Below are positions 26,721-40,879 of a stretch of 64,000 bases of DNA, in pieces; positions within the stretch are counted from its first letter, which is position 1; every line of letters starts with the position of its first letter. Origin of the DNA: Cavia porcellus (lineage: Eukaryota; Chordata; Mammalia; Rodentia; Caviidae); contig NW_026947631.1 of the NCBI RefSeq assembly GCF_034190915.1, positions 62,001-126,000 on the forward strand. Direction: 5' to 3'. The notes under the pieces were generated by a model. It had not been told where the DNA came from. It did no database searches and saw only the letters and a list, made by a program, of their open reading frames with translations. Made by a program: the position numbers and the translations under genes.

Positions 26721-28400
26721 GTGATGATTTTCTCACTCCTACTAGTGAATCTAATGTAACAAACACCCATACAATGCGCACCACCCCGTGATGTTTTTCT
26801 CACTCCTACTAGTGAATGTAATGTAACACACACCCATACAATGCGCACCACCCCGTCATGTTTTTCTCACTCCTACTAGTGAATTTAATGTAACACACAC
26901 CCATACAATGCGCACCACCCCGTGATGCTTTTCTCACTCCTACTAGTGAATCTAATGTAACACTCACCCATACAATGCGCACCACCCCGTGATGTTTTTC
27001 TCACTCCTACTGGTGAATGTAATGTAACACACACCCATACAATGCGCACCACCCCGTGATGTTTTTCTCACTCCCACTAGTGAATGTAGTGTAACACACA
27101 CCCATACAATGCGCACCACCCCGTGACGTTTTTCTCACTCCAACTAGTGAATGTAATGTCACACACACCCATACAATGCGCACCACACCGTGATGATTTT
27201 CTCACTCCTACTAGTGAATCTAATGTAACAAACACCCATACAATGCGCACCACCCCGTGATGTTTTTCTCACTCCTACTAGTGAATGTAATGTAACACAC
27301 ACCCATACAATGCCCACCACCCCGTGATGATTTTCTCACTCCTAATAGTGAATGTAATGTAACACACACCCATACAATGCGCACCACCCCGTCATGTTTT
27401 TCTCACTCCTACTAGTGAATGTAATGTAACACACACCCATACAATGCGCACCACCCCGTGATGTTTTTCTCACTCCTACTAGTGAATGTAGTGTAACACA
27501 CACCCATACAATGCGCACCACACCGTGATGATTTTCTCACTCCTACTAGTGAATCTAATGTAACAAACACCCATACAATGCGCACCACCCCGTGATGTTT
27601 TTCTCACTCCTACTAGTGAATGTAATGTAACACACACCCATACAATGCACACCACCCCGTCATGTTTTTCTCACTCCTACTAGTGAATGTAATGTAACAC
27701 ACACCCATACAATGCGCACCACCTCGTGATGCTTTTCTCACTCCTACTAGTGAATCTAATGTAACACTCACCCATACAATGCGCACCACCCCGTGATGTT
27801 TTTCTCAGTCCTACTAGTGAATGGAATGTAACACACACCCATACAATGCGCACCACCCCGTGATGTTTTTCTCAGTCCTACTAGTGAATGTAATGTAACA
27901 CACACCCATACAATGCGCACCACCCCGTGATGTTTTTCTCAGTCCTACTAGTGAATGGAATGTAACACACACCCTTACAATGCGCACCACCCCGTGATGT
28001 TTTTCTCACTCCTACTACTGAATGGAATGTAACACACACCCATACAATGCGCACCACCCCGTGATGTTTTTCTCACTCCTAGTAGTGAATCTAATGTAAC
28101 ACACACCCATACAATGCGCACCACCCCGTGATGTTTTTCTCACTCCTACTAGTAAATGTAATGTAACACACACCCATACAATGCGCACCACCCCGTGATG
28201 TTTTTCTCACTCCTACTAGTGAATGTAATGTAACGCACACCCATACAATGCGCACCACCCCGTGATGTTTCTCTCACCCCTACTAGTGAATGTAATGTAA
28301 CGCACTCCCATAAAATGCGCACCACCCCGTGATGTTTGTCTCACTCCTACTAGTGAATCTAATGTAACACACACCCATACAATGCGCACCACCCCGTGAT
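26721..28400. repeat. End of domain B
   Basis: About 25 monomers with domain-B variants in a looser order: CCCACTAGTG near 27,074, CCGTGACG near 27,123, three CTCAGTCCTACTAG monomers between about 27,807 and 27,942, and GAATGGAATG near 27,822, 27,956 and 28,023. Near 28,260-28,330 the GATGTTTCTCTC and GCACTCCCATAAAATG pair appears, then the character changes to domain C. No gene or insert was seen. Confidence 0.6.
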
Positions 28401-29570
28401 GTTTTTCTCACTCCTACTAGTGAATCTAATGTAACACACACCCATAAAATGCGCACCACCCCGTGATGTTTTTCTCACTCCTACTAGTGAATGTAATGTA
28501 ACACACACCCATACAATGCGCACCACCCCGTGATGTTTTTCTCACTCCTACTAGTGAATGTAATGTAACACACACCCATACAATGCGCACCACACCATGA
28601 TGATTTTTCACTCCTACTAGTGAATGTAATGTAACACACACCCATACAATGCGCACCACCCCGTGATGTTTTTCTCACTCCTACTAGTGAATGTAATGTA
28701 ACACACACCCATACAATGCGCACCACCCCGTGATGATTTTCTCACTCCTACTAGTGAATCTAATGTAACACACACCGATACAATGCGCACCACCCCGTGA
28801 TGTTTTTCTCACTCCTACTAGTGAATGTAATGTAACACCCACCCATACAATGCGCACCACCCCGTGATGTTTTTCTCACTCCTACTAGTGAATGTAATGT
28901 AACACACACCCATACAATGCGCACCACCCCGTGATGTTTTTCTCACTCCTACTAGTGAATCTAATGTAACACACACCCATACAATGCGCACCACCCCGTG
29001 ATGTTTTTCTCACTCCTACTAGTGAATGTAATGTAACACACACCCATACAATGCCCACCACCCCGGGATGTTTTTCTCACTCCTACTAGTGAATCTAATG
29101 TAACACACACCATACAATGCGCACCACCCCGTGATGTTTTTCTCACTCCTACTAGTGAATGTAATGTAACACACACCCATACAATGCGCACCACCCCGTG
29201 ATGTTTTTCTCACTCCTATTAGTGAATGTAATGTAACACACACCCATACAATGCGCACCACCCCGTGATGTTTTTCTCACTCCTACTAGTGAATGTAATG
29301 TAACACACACCCATACAATGCGCACCACCCCGTGATGTTTTTCTCACTCCTACTAGTGAATGTAATGTAACACACACACATACAATGCGCACCACCCCTT
29401 GATGTTTTTCTCACTCCTTAGGTGAACGTAATGTAACACACACCCATACAATGCGCACCACCCCGTGATGTTTTTCTCACTCCTAGTAGTGAATGTAATG
29501 TAACACACAACCCATAAAATGCTCACCACCCCGTGATGTTTTTCTCACTCCTACTAGTGAATGTAATGTA
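28401..29570. repeat. Start of domain C, module shared with domain D
   Basis: Contains ATGCCCACC near 29,051, the one-base-deleted ACACACCATACAATG near 29,105, CCTATTAGTG near 29,216, and then TTAGGTGAACG near 29,419. The same ordered set occurs at about 39,890-40,260, 47,785-48,155 and 53,470-53,840, and in part in domain A at about 3,957-4,190. The order makes a common origin clear; the copies differ in the number of intervening monomers. Confidence 0.7.
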
Positions 29571-32500
29571 ACACACACCCATACAATGCGCACCACCCCG
29601 TGATGTTTCTCTCACTCCTACTAGTGAATGTAATGTAACGCACACCCATAAAATGCGCACCACCCCGTGATGTTTCTCTCACTCCTACTAGTGAATCTAA
29701 TGTAACACACACCCATAAAATGCGCACCACCCCGTGATGTTTTTCTCACTGCTACTAGTGAATGTAATGTAACACACACCCATACAATGCGCACCACTCC
29801 GTGATGATTTTCTCACTCCTACTAGTAAATCTAATGTAACAAACACCCATACAATGCGCACCACCCGTGATGTTTTTCTCACTCCTACTAGTGAATGTAA
29901 TGTAACACACACCCATACAATGCGCACCACCCCGTGATGTTTTTCTCACTCCTACTAGTGAATGTAATGTAACACACACCCATACAATGCGCACCACCCC
30001 GTGATGATTTTCTCACTCCTACTAGTGAATCTAATGTAACAAACACCCATACAATGCGCACCACCCCGTGATGTTTTTCTCACTCCTACTAGTGAATGTA
30101 ATGTAACACACACCCATACAATGCGCACCACCCCGTGATGTTTTTCTCATCCTACTAGTGAATGTAGTGTAACACACACCCATACAATGCGCACCACCCC
30201 GTGATGTTTTTCTCACTGCTAGTAGTGAATGTAGTGTAACACACACCCATACAATGCGCACCACCCCATGATGTTTTTCTCACTCCTACTAGTGAATGTA
30301 ATGTAACACACACCCATACAATGCGCACCACCCCGTGATGATTTTCTCACTCCTACTAGTGAATCTAATGTAACAAACACCCATACAATGCGCACCACCC
30401 CGTGATGTTTTTTTCACTCCTACTAGTGAATGTAATGTAACACACACCCATACAATGCGCACCACCCCGTGATGTTTTTCTCACTCCTACTAGTGAATGT
30501 AATGTAACACACACCCATTCAATGCGCACCACCCCGTGATGTTTTACTCACTCCTACTAGTGAATCTAATGTAACACACACCCGTACAATGCGCACCACC
30601 CCGTGATGTTTGTCTCACTCCTACTAGTGAATGTAATGTAACACACACCCATACAATGCGCACCACCCCGTGATGTTTTTCTCACTCCTACTAGTGAATG
30701 TAATGGAACACACACCCATACAATGCGCACCAACCCGTGATGTTTTTCTCACTCCTACTAGTGAATGTAATGTAACACACACCCATACAATGCGCAATAC
30801 CCCGTGATGTTTTTCTCACTCCTACTAGTGAATGTAATGTAACACACACCCATACAATGCGCACCACCCCGTGATGTTTCTCTCACTCCTACTAGTGAAT
30901 GTAATGTAACGCACACCCATAAAATGCGCACCACCCCGTGATGTTTCTCTCACTCCTACTAGTGAATCTAATGTAACACACACCCATACAATGCGCACCA
31001 CCCCGTGATGTTTTTCTCACTGCTACTAGTGAATGTAATGTAACACACACCCATACAATGCGAACCACTCCGTGATGATTTTCTCACTCCTACTAGTAAA
31101 TCTAATGTAACAAACACCCATACAATGCGCACCACCCGTGATGTTTTTCTCACTCCTACTAGTGAATGTAATGTAACACACACCCATACAATGCGCACCA
31201 CCCCGTGATGTTTTTCTCACTCCTACTAGTGAATGTAATGTAACACACACCCATACAATGCGCACCACCCCGTGATGATTTTCTCACTCCTACTAGTGAA
31301 TCTAATGTAACAAACACCCATACAGTGCGCACCACCCCGTGATGTTTTTCTCACTCCTACTAGTGAATGTAATGTAACACACACCCATACAATGCGCACC
31401 ACCCCGTGATGTTTTTCTCACTCCTACTAGTGAAAGTAGTGTAACACACACCCATACAATGCGCACCACCCCGTGATGTTTTTCTCACTGCTAGTAGTCA
31501 ATGTAGTGTAACACACACCCATACAATGGGCACCACCCCATGATGTTTTTCTCACTCCTACTAGTGAATGTAATGTAACACACACCCATACAATGCGCAC
31601 CACCCCGTGATGATTTTCTCACTCCTACTAGTGAATCTAATGTAACAAACACCCATACAATGCGCACCACCCCGTGATGTTTTTCTCACTCCTACTAGTG
31701 AATGTAATGTAACACACACCCATACAATGCGCACCACCCCGTGATGTTTTTCTCACTCCTACTAGTGAATGTAATGTAACACACACCCATATAATGCGCA
31801 CCACCCCGTGATGTTTTTCTCACTCCTATTAGTGAATGTAATGTAACACACACCCATACAATGCGCACCACCCCGTGATGTTTTTCTCACTCCTACTAGT
31901 GAATGTAATGTAACACACACCCATACAATGCGCACCACCCCGTGATGTTTTTCTCACTCCTACTAGTGAATGTAATGTAACACACACACATACAATGCGC
32001 ACCACCCCTTGATGTTTTTCTCACTCCTTAGGTGAACGTAATGTAACACACACCCATACAATGCGCACCACCCCGTGATGTTTTTCTCACTGCTAGTAGT
32101 GAATGTAATGTAACACACAACCCATAAAATGCTCACCACCCCGTGATGTTTTTCTCACTCCTACTAGTGAATGTAATGTAACACACACCCATACAATGCG
32201 CACCACCCCGTGATGTTTCTCTCACTCCTACTAGTGAATGTAATGTAACGCAAATCCATAAAATGCGCACCACCCCGTGATGTTTCTCTCACTCCTACTA
32301 GTGAATCTAATGTAACACACACCCATACAATGCGCACCACCCCGTGATGTTTTTCTCACTGCTACTAGTGAATGTAATGTAACACACACCCATAAAATGC
32401 GCACCACTCCGTGATGATTTTCTCACTCCTACTAGTAAATCTAATGTAACAAACACCCATACAATGCGCACCACCCGTGATGTTTTTCTCACTCCTACTA

Positions 32501-33244
32501 GTGAATGTAATGTAACACACACCCATACAATGCGCACCACCCCGTGATGTTTTTCTCACTCCTACTAGTGAATGTAATGTAACACACACCCATACAATGC
32601 GCACCACCCCGTGATGATTTTCTCACTCCTACTAGTGAATCTAATGTAACAAACACCCATACAATGCGCACCACCCCGTGATGTTTTTCTCACTCCTACT
32701 AGTGAATGTAATGTAACACACACCCATACAATGCGCACCACCCCGTGATGTTTTTCTCATCCTACTAGTGAATGTAGTGTAACACACACCCATACAATGC
32801 GCACCACCCCGTGATGTTTTTCTCACTGCTAGTAGTGAATGTAGTGTAACACACACCCATACAATGCGCACCACCCCATGATGTTTTTCTCACTCCTACT
32901 AGTGAATGTAATGTAACACACACCCATACAATGCGCACCACCCCGTGATGATTTTCTCACTCCTACTAGTGAATCTAATGTAACAAACACCCATACAATG
33001 CGCACCACCCCGTGATGTTTTTTTCACTCCTACTAGTGAATGTAATGTAACACACACCCATACAATGCGCACCACCCCGTGATGTTTTTCTCACTCCTAC
33101 TAGTGAATGTAATGTAACACACACCCATACAATGCGCACCACCCCGTGATGTTTTACTCACTCCTACTAGTGAATCTAATGTAACACACACCCGTACAAT
33201 GCGCACCACCCCGTGATGTTTGTCTCACTCCTACTAGTGAATGT

Positions 33245-33445
33245 AATGGAACACACACCCATACAATGCGCACCAACCCGTGATGTTTTTCTCACTCCTA
33301 CTAGTGAATGTAATGTAACACACACCCATACAATGCGCAATACCCCGTGATGTTTTTCTCACTCCTACTAGTGAATGTAATGTAACACACACCCATACAA
33401 TGCGCACCACCCCGTGATGTTTCTCTCACTCCTACTAGTGAATGT
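33245..33445. repeat. 3-monomer (201-bp) duplication, copy 1
   Basis: The linked trio GTAATGGAAC with CACCAACCCG, GCGCAATACC and GATGTTTCTCTC occurs once in the other domain-C units but twice in a row here, exactly 201 bp apart. In this unit the ordinary monomer that elsewhere separates GATGTTTGTCTC from GTAATGGAAC is also missing, so a loss and a gain occurred at the same place. Confidence 0.85.
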
Positions 33446-33646
33446 AATGGAACACACACCCATACAATGCGCACCAACCCGTGATGTTTTTCTCACTCCT
33501 ACTAGTGAATGTAATGTAACACACACCCATACAATGCGCAATACCCCGTGATGTTTTTCTCACTCCTACTAGTGAATGTAATGTAACACACACCCATACA
33601 ATGCGCACCACCCCGTGATGTTTCTCTCACTCCTACTAGTGAATAT
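33446..33646. repeat. 3-monomer (201-bp) duplication, copy 2
   Basis: Direct repeat of 33,245-33,445 with AATACC at 33,339 and 33,540. No other occurrence of the trio in the window is doubled, so this is a young, local event. It is the smallest multi-monomer duplication with clear ends that I found. Confidence 0.85.
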
Positions 33647-36600
33647 AATGTAACGCACACCCATAAAATGCGCACCACCCCGTGATGTTTCTCTCACTCC
33701 TACTAGTGAATCTAATGTAACACACACCCATACAATGCGCACCACCCCGTGATGTTTTTCTCACTGCTACTAGTGAATGTAATGTAACACACACCCATAC
33801 AATGCGAACCACTCCGTGATGATTTTCTCACTCCTACTAGTAAATCTAATGTAACAAACACCAATACAATGCGCACCACCCGTGATGTTTTTCTCACTCC
33901 TACTAGTGAATGTAATGTAACACACACCCATACAATGTGCACCACCCCGTGAGTTTTTCTCACTCCTACTAGTGAATGTAATGTAACACACACCCATACA
34001 ATGCGCACCACCCCGTGATGATTTTCTCACTCCTACTAGTGAATCTAATGTAACAAACACCCATACAATGCGCACCACCCCGTGATGTTTTTCTCACTCC
34101 TACTAGTGAATGTAATGTAACACACACCCATACAATGCGCACCACCCCGTGATGTTTTTCTCACTCCTACTAGTGAATGTAGTGTAACACACACCCATAC
34201 AATGCGCACCACCCCGTGATGTTTTTCTCACTGCTAGTAGTGAATGTAGTGTAACACACACCCATACAATGGGCACCACCCCATGATGTTTTTCTCACTC
34301 CTACTAGTGAATGTAATGTAACACACACCCATACAATGCGCACCACCCCGTGATGATTTTCTCACTCCTACTAGTGAATCTAATGTAACAAACACCCATA
34401 CAATGCGCACCACCCCGTGATGTTTTTCTCACTCCTACTAGTGAATGTAATGTAACACACACCCATACAATGCGCACCACCCCGTGATGTTTTTCTCACT
34501 CCTACTAGTGAATGTAATGTAAGACACACCCATATAATGCGCACCACCCCGTGATGTTTTACTCACTCCTACTAGTGAATCTAATGTAACACACACCCGT
34601 ACAATGCGCACCACCCCGTGATGTTTGTCTCACTCCTACTAGTGAATGTAATGTAACACACACCCATACAATGCGCGCCACCCCGTGATGTTTTTCTCAC
34701 TCCTACTAGTGAATGTAATGGAACACACACCCATACAATGCGCACCAACCCGTGATGTTTTTCTCACTCCTACTAGTGAATGTAGTGTAACACACACCCA
34801 TACAATGCGCAATACCCCGTGATGTTTTTCTCACTCCTACTAGTGAATGTAATGTAACACACACCCATACAATGCGCACCACCCCGTGATGTTTTTCTCA
34901 CTCCTACTAGTGAATGTAATGTAACACACACCCATACAATGCGCACCACCCCGTGATGTTTCTCTCACTCCTACTAGTGAATGTAATGTAACGCACACCC
35001 ATAAAATGCGCACCACCCCGTGATGTTTCTCTCACTCCTACTAGTGAATGTAATGTAACACACACCCATACAATGCGCACCACCCCGTGATGTTTTTCTC
35101 ACTCCTATTAGTGAATGTAATGTAACACACACCCATACAATGCGCACCACCCCGTGATGTTTTTCTCACTCCTACTAGTGAATGTAATGTAACACACACC
35201 CATACAATGCGCACCACCCCGTGATGTTTTTCTCACTCCTACTAGTGAATGTAATGTAACACACACACATACAATGCGCACCACCCCTTGATGTTTTTCT
35301 CACTCCTTAGGTGAACGTAATGTAACACACACCCATACAATGCGCACCACCCCGTGATGTTTTTCTCACTCCTAGTAGTGAATGTAATGTAACACACAAC
35401 CCATAAAATGCTCACCACCCCGTGATGTTTTTCTCACTCCTACTAGTGAATGTAATGTAACACACACCCATACAATGCGCACCACCCCGTGATGTTTCTC
35501 TCACTCCTACTAGTGAATGTAATGTAACGCACACCCATAAAATGCGCACCACCCCGTGATGTTTCTCTCACTCCTACTAGTGAATCTAATGTAACACACA
35601 CCCATACAATGCGCACCACCCCGTGATGTTTTTCTCACTGCTACTAGTGAATGTAATGTAACACACACCCATACAATGCGCACCACTCCGTGATGATTTT
35701 CTCACTCCTACTAGTAAATCTAATGTAACAAACACCCATACAATGCGCACCACCCGTGATGTTTTTCTCACTCCTACTAGTGAATGTAATGTAACACACA
35801 CCCATACAATGCGCACCACACCGTGATGTTTTTCTCATCCTACTAGTGAATGTAGTGTAACACACACCCATACAATGCGCACCACCCCGTGATGTTTTTC
35901 TCACTGCTAGTAGTGAATGTAGTGTAACACACACCCATACAATGCGCACCACCCCATGATGTTTTTCTCACTCCTACTAGTGAATGTAATGTAACACACA
36001 CCCATACAATGCGCACCACCCCGTGATGATTTTCTCACTCCTACTAGTGAATCTAATGTAACAAACACCCATACAATGCGCACCACCCCGTGATGTTTTT
36101 TTCACTCCTACTAGTGAATGTAATGTAACACACACCCATACAATGCGCACCACCCCGTGATGTTTTTCTCACTCCTACTAGTGAATGTAATGTAACACAC
36201 ACCCATACAATGCGCACCACCCCGTGATGTTTTACTCACTCCTACTAGTGAATCTAATGTAACACACACACGTACAATGCGCACCACCCCGTGATGTTTG
36301 TCTCACTCCTACTAGTGAATGTAATGTAACACACACCCATACAATGCGCACCACCCCGTGATGTTTTTCTCACTCCTACTAGTGAATGTAATGGAACACA
36401 CACCCATACAATGCGCACCAACCCGTGATGTTTTTCTCACTCCTACTAGTGAATGTAATGTAACACACACCCATACAATGCGCAATACCCCGTGATGTTT
36501 TTCTCACTCCTACTAGTGAATGTAATGTAACACACACCCATACAATGCGCACCACCCCGTGATATTTCTCTCACTCCTACTAGTGAATGTAATGTAACGC

Positions 36601-38700
36601 ACACCCATAAAATGCGCACCACCCCGTGATGTTTCTCTCACTCCTACTAGTGAATCTAATGTAACACACACCCATACAATGCGCACCACCCCGTGATGTT
36701 TTTCTCACTGCTACTAGTGAATGTAATGTAACACACACCCATACAATGCGAACCACTCCGTGATGAATTTCTCACTCCTACTAGTAAATCTAATGTAACA
36801 AACACCCATACAATGCGCACCACCCGTGATGTTTTTCTCACTCCTACTAGTGAATGTAATGTAACACACACCCATACAATGTGCACCACCCCGTGATGTT
36901 TTTCTCACTCCTACTAGTGAATGTAATGTAACACACACCCATACAATGCGCACCACCCCGTGATGATTTTCTCACTCCTACTAGTGAATCTAATGTAACA
37001 AACACCCATACAATGCGCACCACCCCGTGATGTTTTTCTCACTCCTACTAGTGAATGTAATGTAACACACACCCATACAATGCGCACCACCCCGTGATGT
37101 TTTTCTCACTCCTACTAGTGAATGTAGTGTAACACACACCCATACAATGCGCACCACCCCGTGATGTTTTTCTCACTGCTAGTAGTGAATGTAGTGTAAC
37201 ACACACCCATACAATGGGCACCACCCCATGATGTTTTTCTCACTCCTACTAGTGAATGTAATGTAACACAAACCCATACAATGCGCACCACCCCGTGATG
37301 ATTTTCTCACTCCTACTAGTGAATCTAATGTAACAAACACCCATACAATGCGCACCACCCCGTGATGTTTTTCTCACTCCTACTAGTGAATGTAATGTAA
37401 CACACACCCATACAATGCGCACCACCCCGTGATGTTTTTCTCACTCCTACTAGTGAATGTAATGTAACACACACCCATATAATGCGCACCACCCCGTGAT
37501 GTTTTACTCACTCCTACTAGTGAATCTAATGTAACACACACCCGTACAATGCGCACCACCCCGTGATGTTTGTCTCACTCCTACTAGTGAATGTAATGTA
37601 ACACACACCCATACAATGCGCGCCACCCCGTGATGTTTTTCTCACTCCTACTAGTGAATGTAATGGAACACACACCCATACAATGCGCACCAACCCGTGA
37701 TGTTTTTCTCACTCCTACTAGTGAATGTAATGTAACACACACCCATACAATGCGCAATACCCCGTGATGTTTTTCTCACTCCTACTAGTGAATGTAATGT
37801 AACACACACCCATACAATGCGCACCACCCCGTGATGTTTTTCTCACTCCTACTAGTGAATGTAATGTAACACACACCCATACAATGCGCACCACCCCGTG
37901 ATGTTTCTCTCACTCCTACTAGTGAATGGAATGTAACGCACACCCATAAAATGCGCACCACCCCGTGATGTTTCTCTCACTCCTACTAGTGAATCTAATG
38001 TAACACACACCCATACAATGCGCACCACCCCGTGATGTTTTTCTCACTGCTACTAGTGAATGTAATGTAACACACACCCATACAATGCGCACCACCCCGT
38101 GATGATTTTCTCACTCCTACTAGTAAATCTAATGTAACAAACACCCATACAATGCGCACCACCCGTGATGTTTTTCTCACTCCTACTAGTGAATGTAATT
38201 TAACACACACCCATACAATGCGCACCACCCCGTGATGTTTTTCTCACTCCTACTAGTGAATGTAATGTAACACACACCCATACAATGCGCACCACCCCGT
38301 GATGATTTTCTCACTCCTACTAGTGAATCTAATGTAACAAACACCCATACAATGCGCACCACCCCGTGATGTTTTTCTCACTCCTACTAGTGAATGTAAT
38401 GTAACACACACCCATACAATGCGCACCACCCCGTGATGTTTTTCTCACTCCTACTAGTGAATGTAGTGTAACACACACCCATACAATGCGCACCACCCCG
38501 TGATGTTTTTCTCACTGCTAGTAGTGAATGTAGTGTAACACACACCCATACAATGCGCACCACCCCGTGATGTTTTTCTCACTCCTACTAGTGAATGTAA
38601 TGTAACACACACCCATACAATGCGCACCACCCCGTGATGATTTTCTCACTCCTACTAGTGAATCTAATGTAACAAACACCCATACAATGCGCACCACCCC

Positions 38701-40879
38701 GTGATGTTTTTCTCACTCATACTAGTGAATGTAACGTAACACACACCCATACAATGCGCACCACCCCGTGATGTTTCTCTCACTCCTACTAGTGAATCTA
38801 ATGTAACACACACCCATACAATGCGCACCACCCCGTGATGATTTTCTCACTCCTACTAGTGAATGTAATGTAACACACACCCATACAATGCGCACCACCA
38901 CGTGATGTTTTTCTCACTCCTACTAGTGAATGTAATGTAACACACACCCATACAATGCGCACCACCCCGTGATGTTTTTTCACTCCTACTAGTGAATGTA
39001 ATGTAACACACACCCATACAATGCGCACCACCCCGTGATGTTTTTCTCACTCCTACTAGTGAATGTAATGTAACACACACCCATACAATGCGCACCACCC
39101 CGTGATGTTTTTCTCACTCCTACTAGTGAATGTAACGTAACACACACCCATACAATGCGCACCACACCGTGATGTTTCTCTCACTCCTACTAGTGAATGT
39201 AATGTAATGCACACCCATAAAATGCGCACCACCCCGTGATGTTTCTCTCACTCCTACTAGTGAATCTAATGTAACACACACCCATACAATGCGCACCACC
39301 CCGTGATGATTTTCTCACTCCTACTAGTGAATGTAATGTAACACACACCCATACAATGCGCACCACCCCGTGATGTTTTTCTCACTCCTACTAGTGAATG
39401 TAATGTAACACACACCCATACAATGCGCACCACCCCGTGATGTTTTTCTCACTCCTACTAGTGTATGTAATGTAACACACACCCATACAATGCGCACCAC
39501 CCCGTGATGTTTTTTCACTCCTACTAGTGAATGTAATGTAACACACACCCATACAATGCGCACCACCCCGTGATGATTTTCTCACTCCTACTAGTGAATC
39601 TAATGTAACACACACCCATACAATGCGCACCACCCCGTGATGTTTTTCTCACTCCTACTAGTGAATGTAATGTAACACACACCCATACAATGCGCACCAC
39701 CCCGTGATGTTTTTCTCACTCCTACTAGTGAATGTAATGTAACACACACCCATACAATGCGCACCACCCCGTGATGTTTTTCTCACTCCTACTAGTGAAT
39801 CTAATGTAACACACACCCATACAATGCGCACCACCCCGTGATGTTTTTCTCACTCCTACTAGTGAATGTAATGTAACACACACCCATACAATGCCCACCA
39901 CCCCGTGATGTTTTTCTCACTCCTACTAGTGAATCTAATGTAACACACACCATACAATGCGCACCACCCCGTGATGTTTTTCTCACTCCTACTAGTGAAT
40001 GTAATGTAACACACACCCATACAATGCGCACCACCCCGTGATGTTTTTCTCACTCCTATTAGTGAATGTAATGTAACACACACCCATACAATGCGCACCA
40101 CCCCGTGATGTTTTTCTCACTCCTACTAGTGAATGTAATGTAACACACAGCCATACAATGCGCACCACCCCGTGATGTTTTCTCACTCCTACTAGTGAAT
40201 GTAATGTAACACACACCCATACAATGCGCACCACCCCGTGATGTTTTTCTCACTCCTTAGGTGAACGTAATGTAACATACACCCATACAATGCGCACCAC
40301 CCCGTGAGGTTTTTCTCACTCCTAGTAGTGAATGTAATGTAACACACAACCCATAAAATGCTCACCACCCCGTGATGTTTTTCTCACTCCTACTAGTGAA
40401 TGTAATGTAACACACACCCATACAATGCGCACCACCCCGTGAGGTTTTTTCACTCCTACTAGTGAATCTAATGTAACACACACCCATACAATGCTCACCA
40501 CCCCGTGATGTTTTTCTCACTGCGACTATTGAATGTAATGTAACACACACCCATACAATGTGCACCACCCCGTGATGTTTTTCTCACTCCTACTAGTGAA
40601 TGTAATGTAACACACACCCATACAATGCGCACCACCCCGTGATGTTTTTCTCACTCCTACTAGTGAATCTAATGTAACACACACCCGTACAATGCGCACC
40701 ACCCCGTGATGTTTGTCTCACTCCTACTAGTGAATGTAATGTACCACACACCCATACAATGCGCACCACCCCGTGATGTTTTTCTCACTCCTACTAGTGA
40801 ATGTAATGTAACACACACCCATACAATGCGCACCAACCCGTGATGTTTTTCTCACTCCTACTAGTGAATGTAATGTAAC
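38701..40879. repeat. Start of domain D
   Basis: About 33 monomers. The part from 38,798 to about 39,640 matches 46,759 to about 47,600 at offset 7,961 (shared GTAACGTAAC, GTAATGCACACC and T6-CACTCC variants). From about 39,860 the offset is 7,894-7,895, a one-monomer shift. The part from about 39,770 on matches the end of A1 at about 36,068 bp. It includes the TTAGGTGAACG marker near 40,256 and the CACTGCGACTATTG monomer near 40,519. No gene was seen. Confidence 0.7.

Larger units (their letters stand above)
29571..38700. repeat. Domain C higher-order repeat, seven cassettes
   Basis: A cassette of fixed variant order recurs seven times. The order is GATGTTTCTCTC, GCACACCCATAAAATG (altered to GCAAATCCATAAAATG in the third copy), GATGTTTCTCTC, GAATCTAATG, CACTGCTACTAG, CGTGATGATTTTC, AGTAAATCTAATG and a 66-bp CCACCCGTG monomer. 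Using CTAATG after the second TTTCTCTC as anchor, copies lie at 29,697, 30,968, 32,307, 33,712, 35,586, 36,656 and 37,995. Spacings are 1,271, 1,339, 1,405, 1,874, 1,070 and 1,339 bp, that is 19, 20, 21, 28, 16 and 20 monomers less one or two bases. Monomer number per unit varies while cassette order is kept. Confidence 0.85.
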
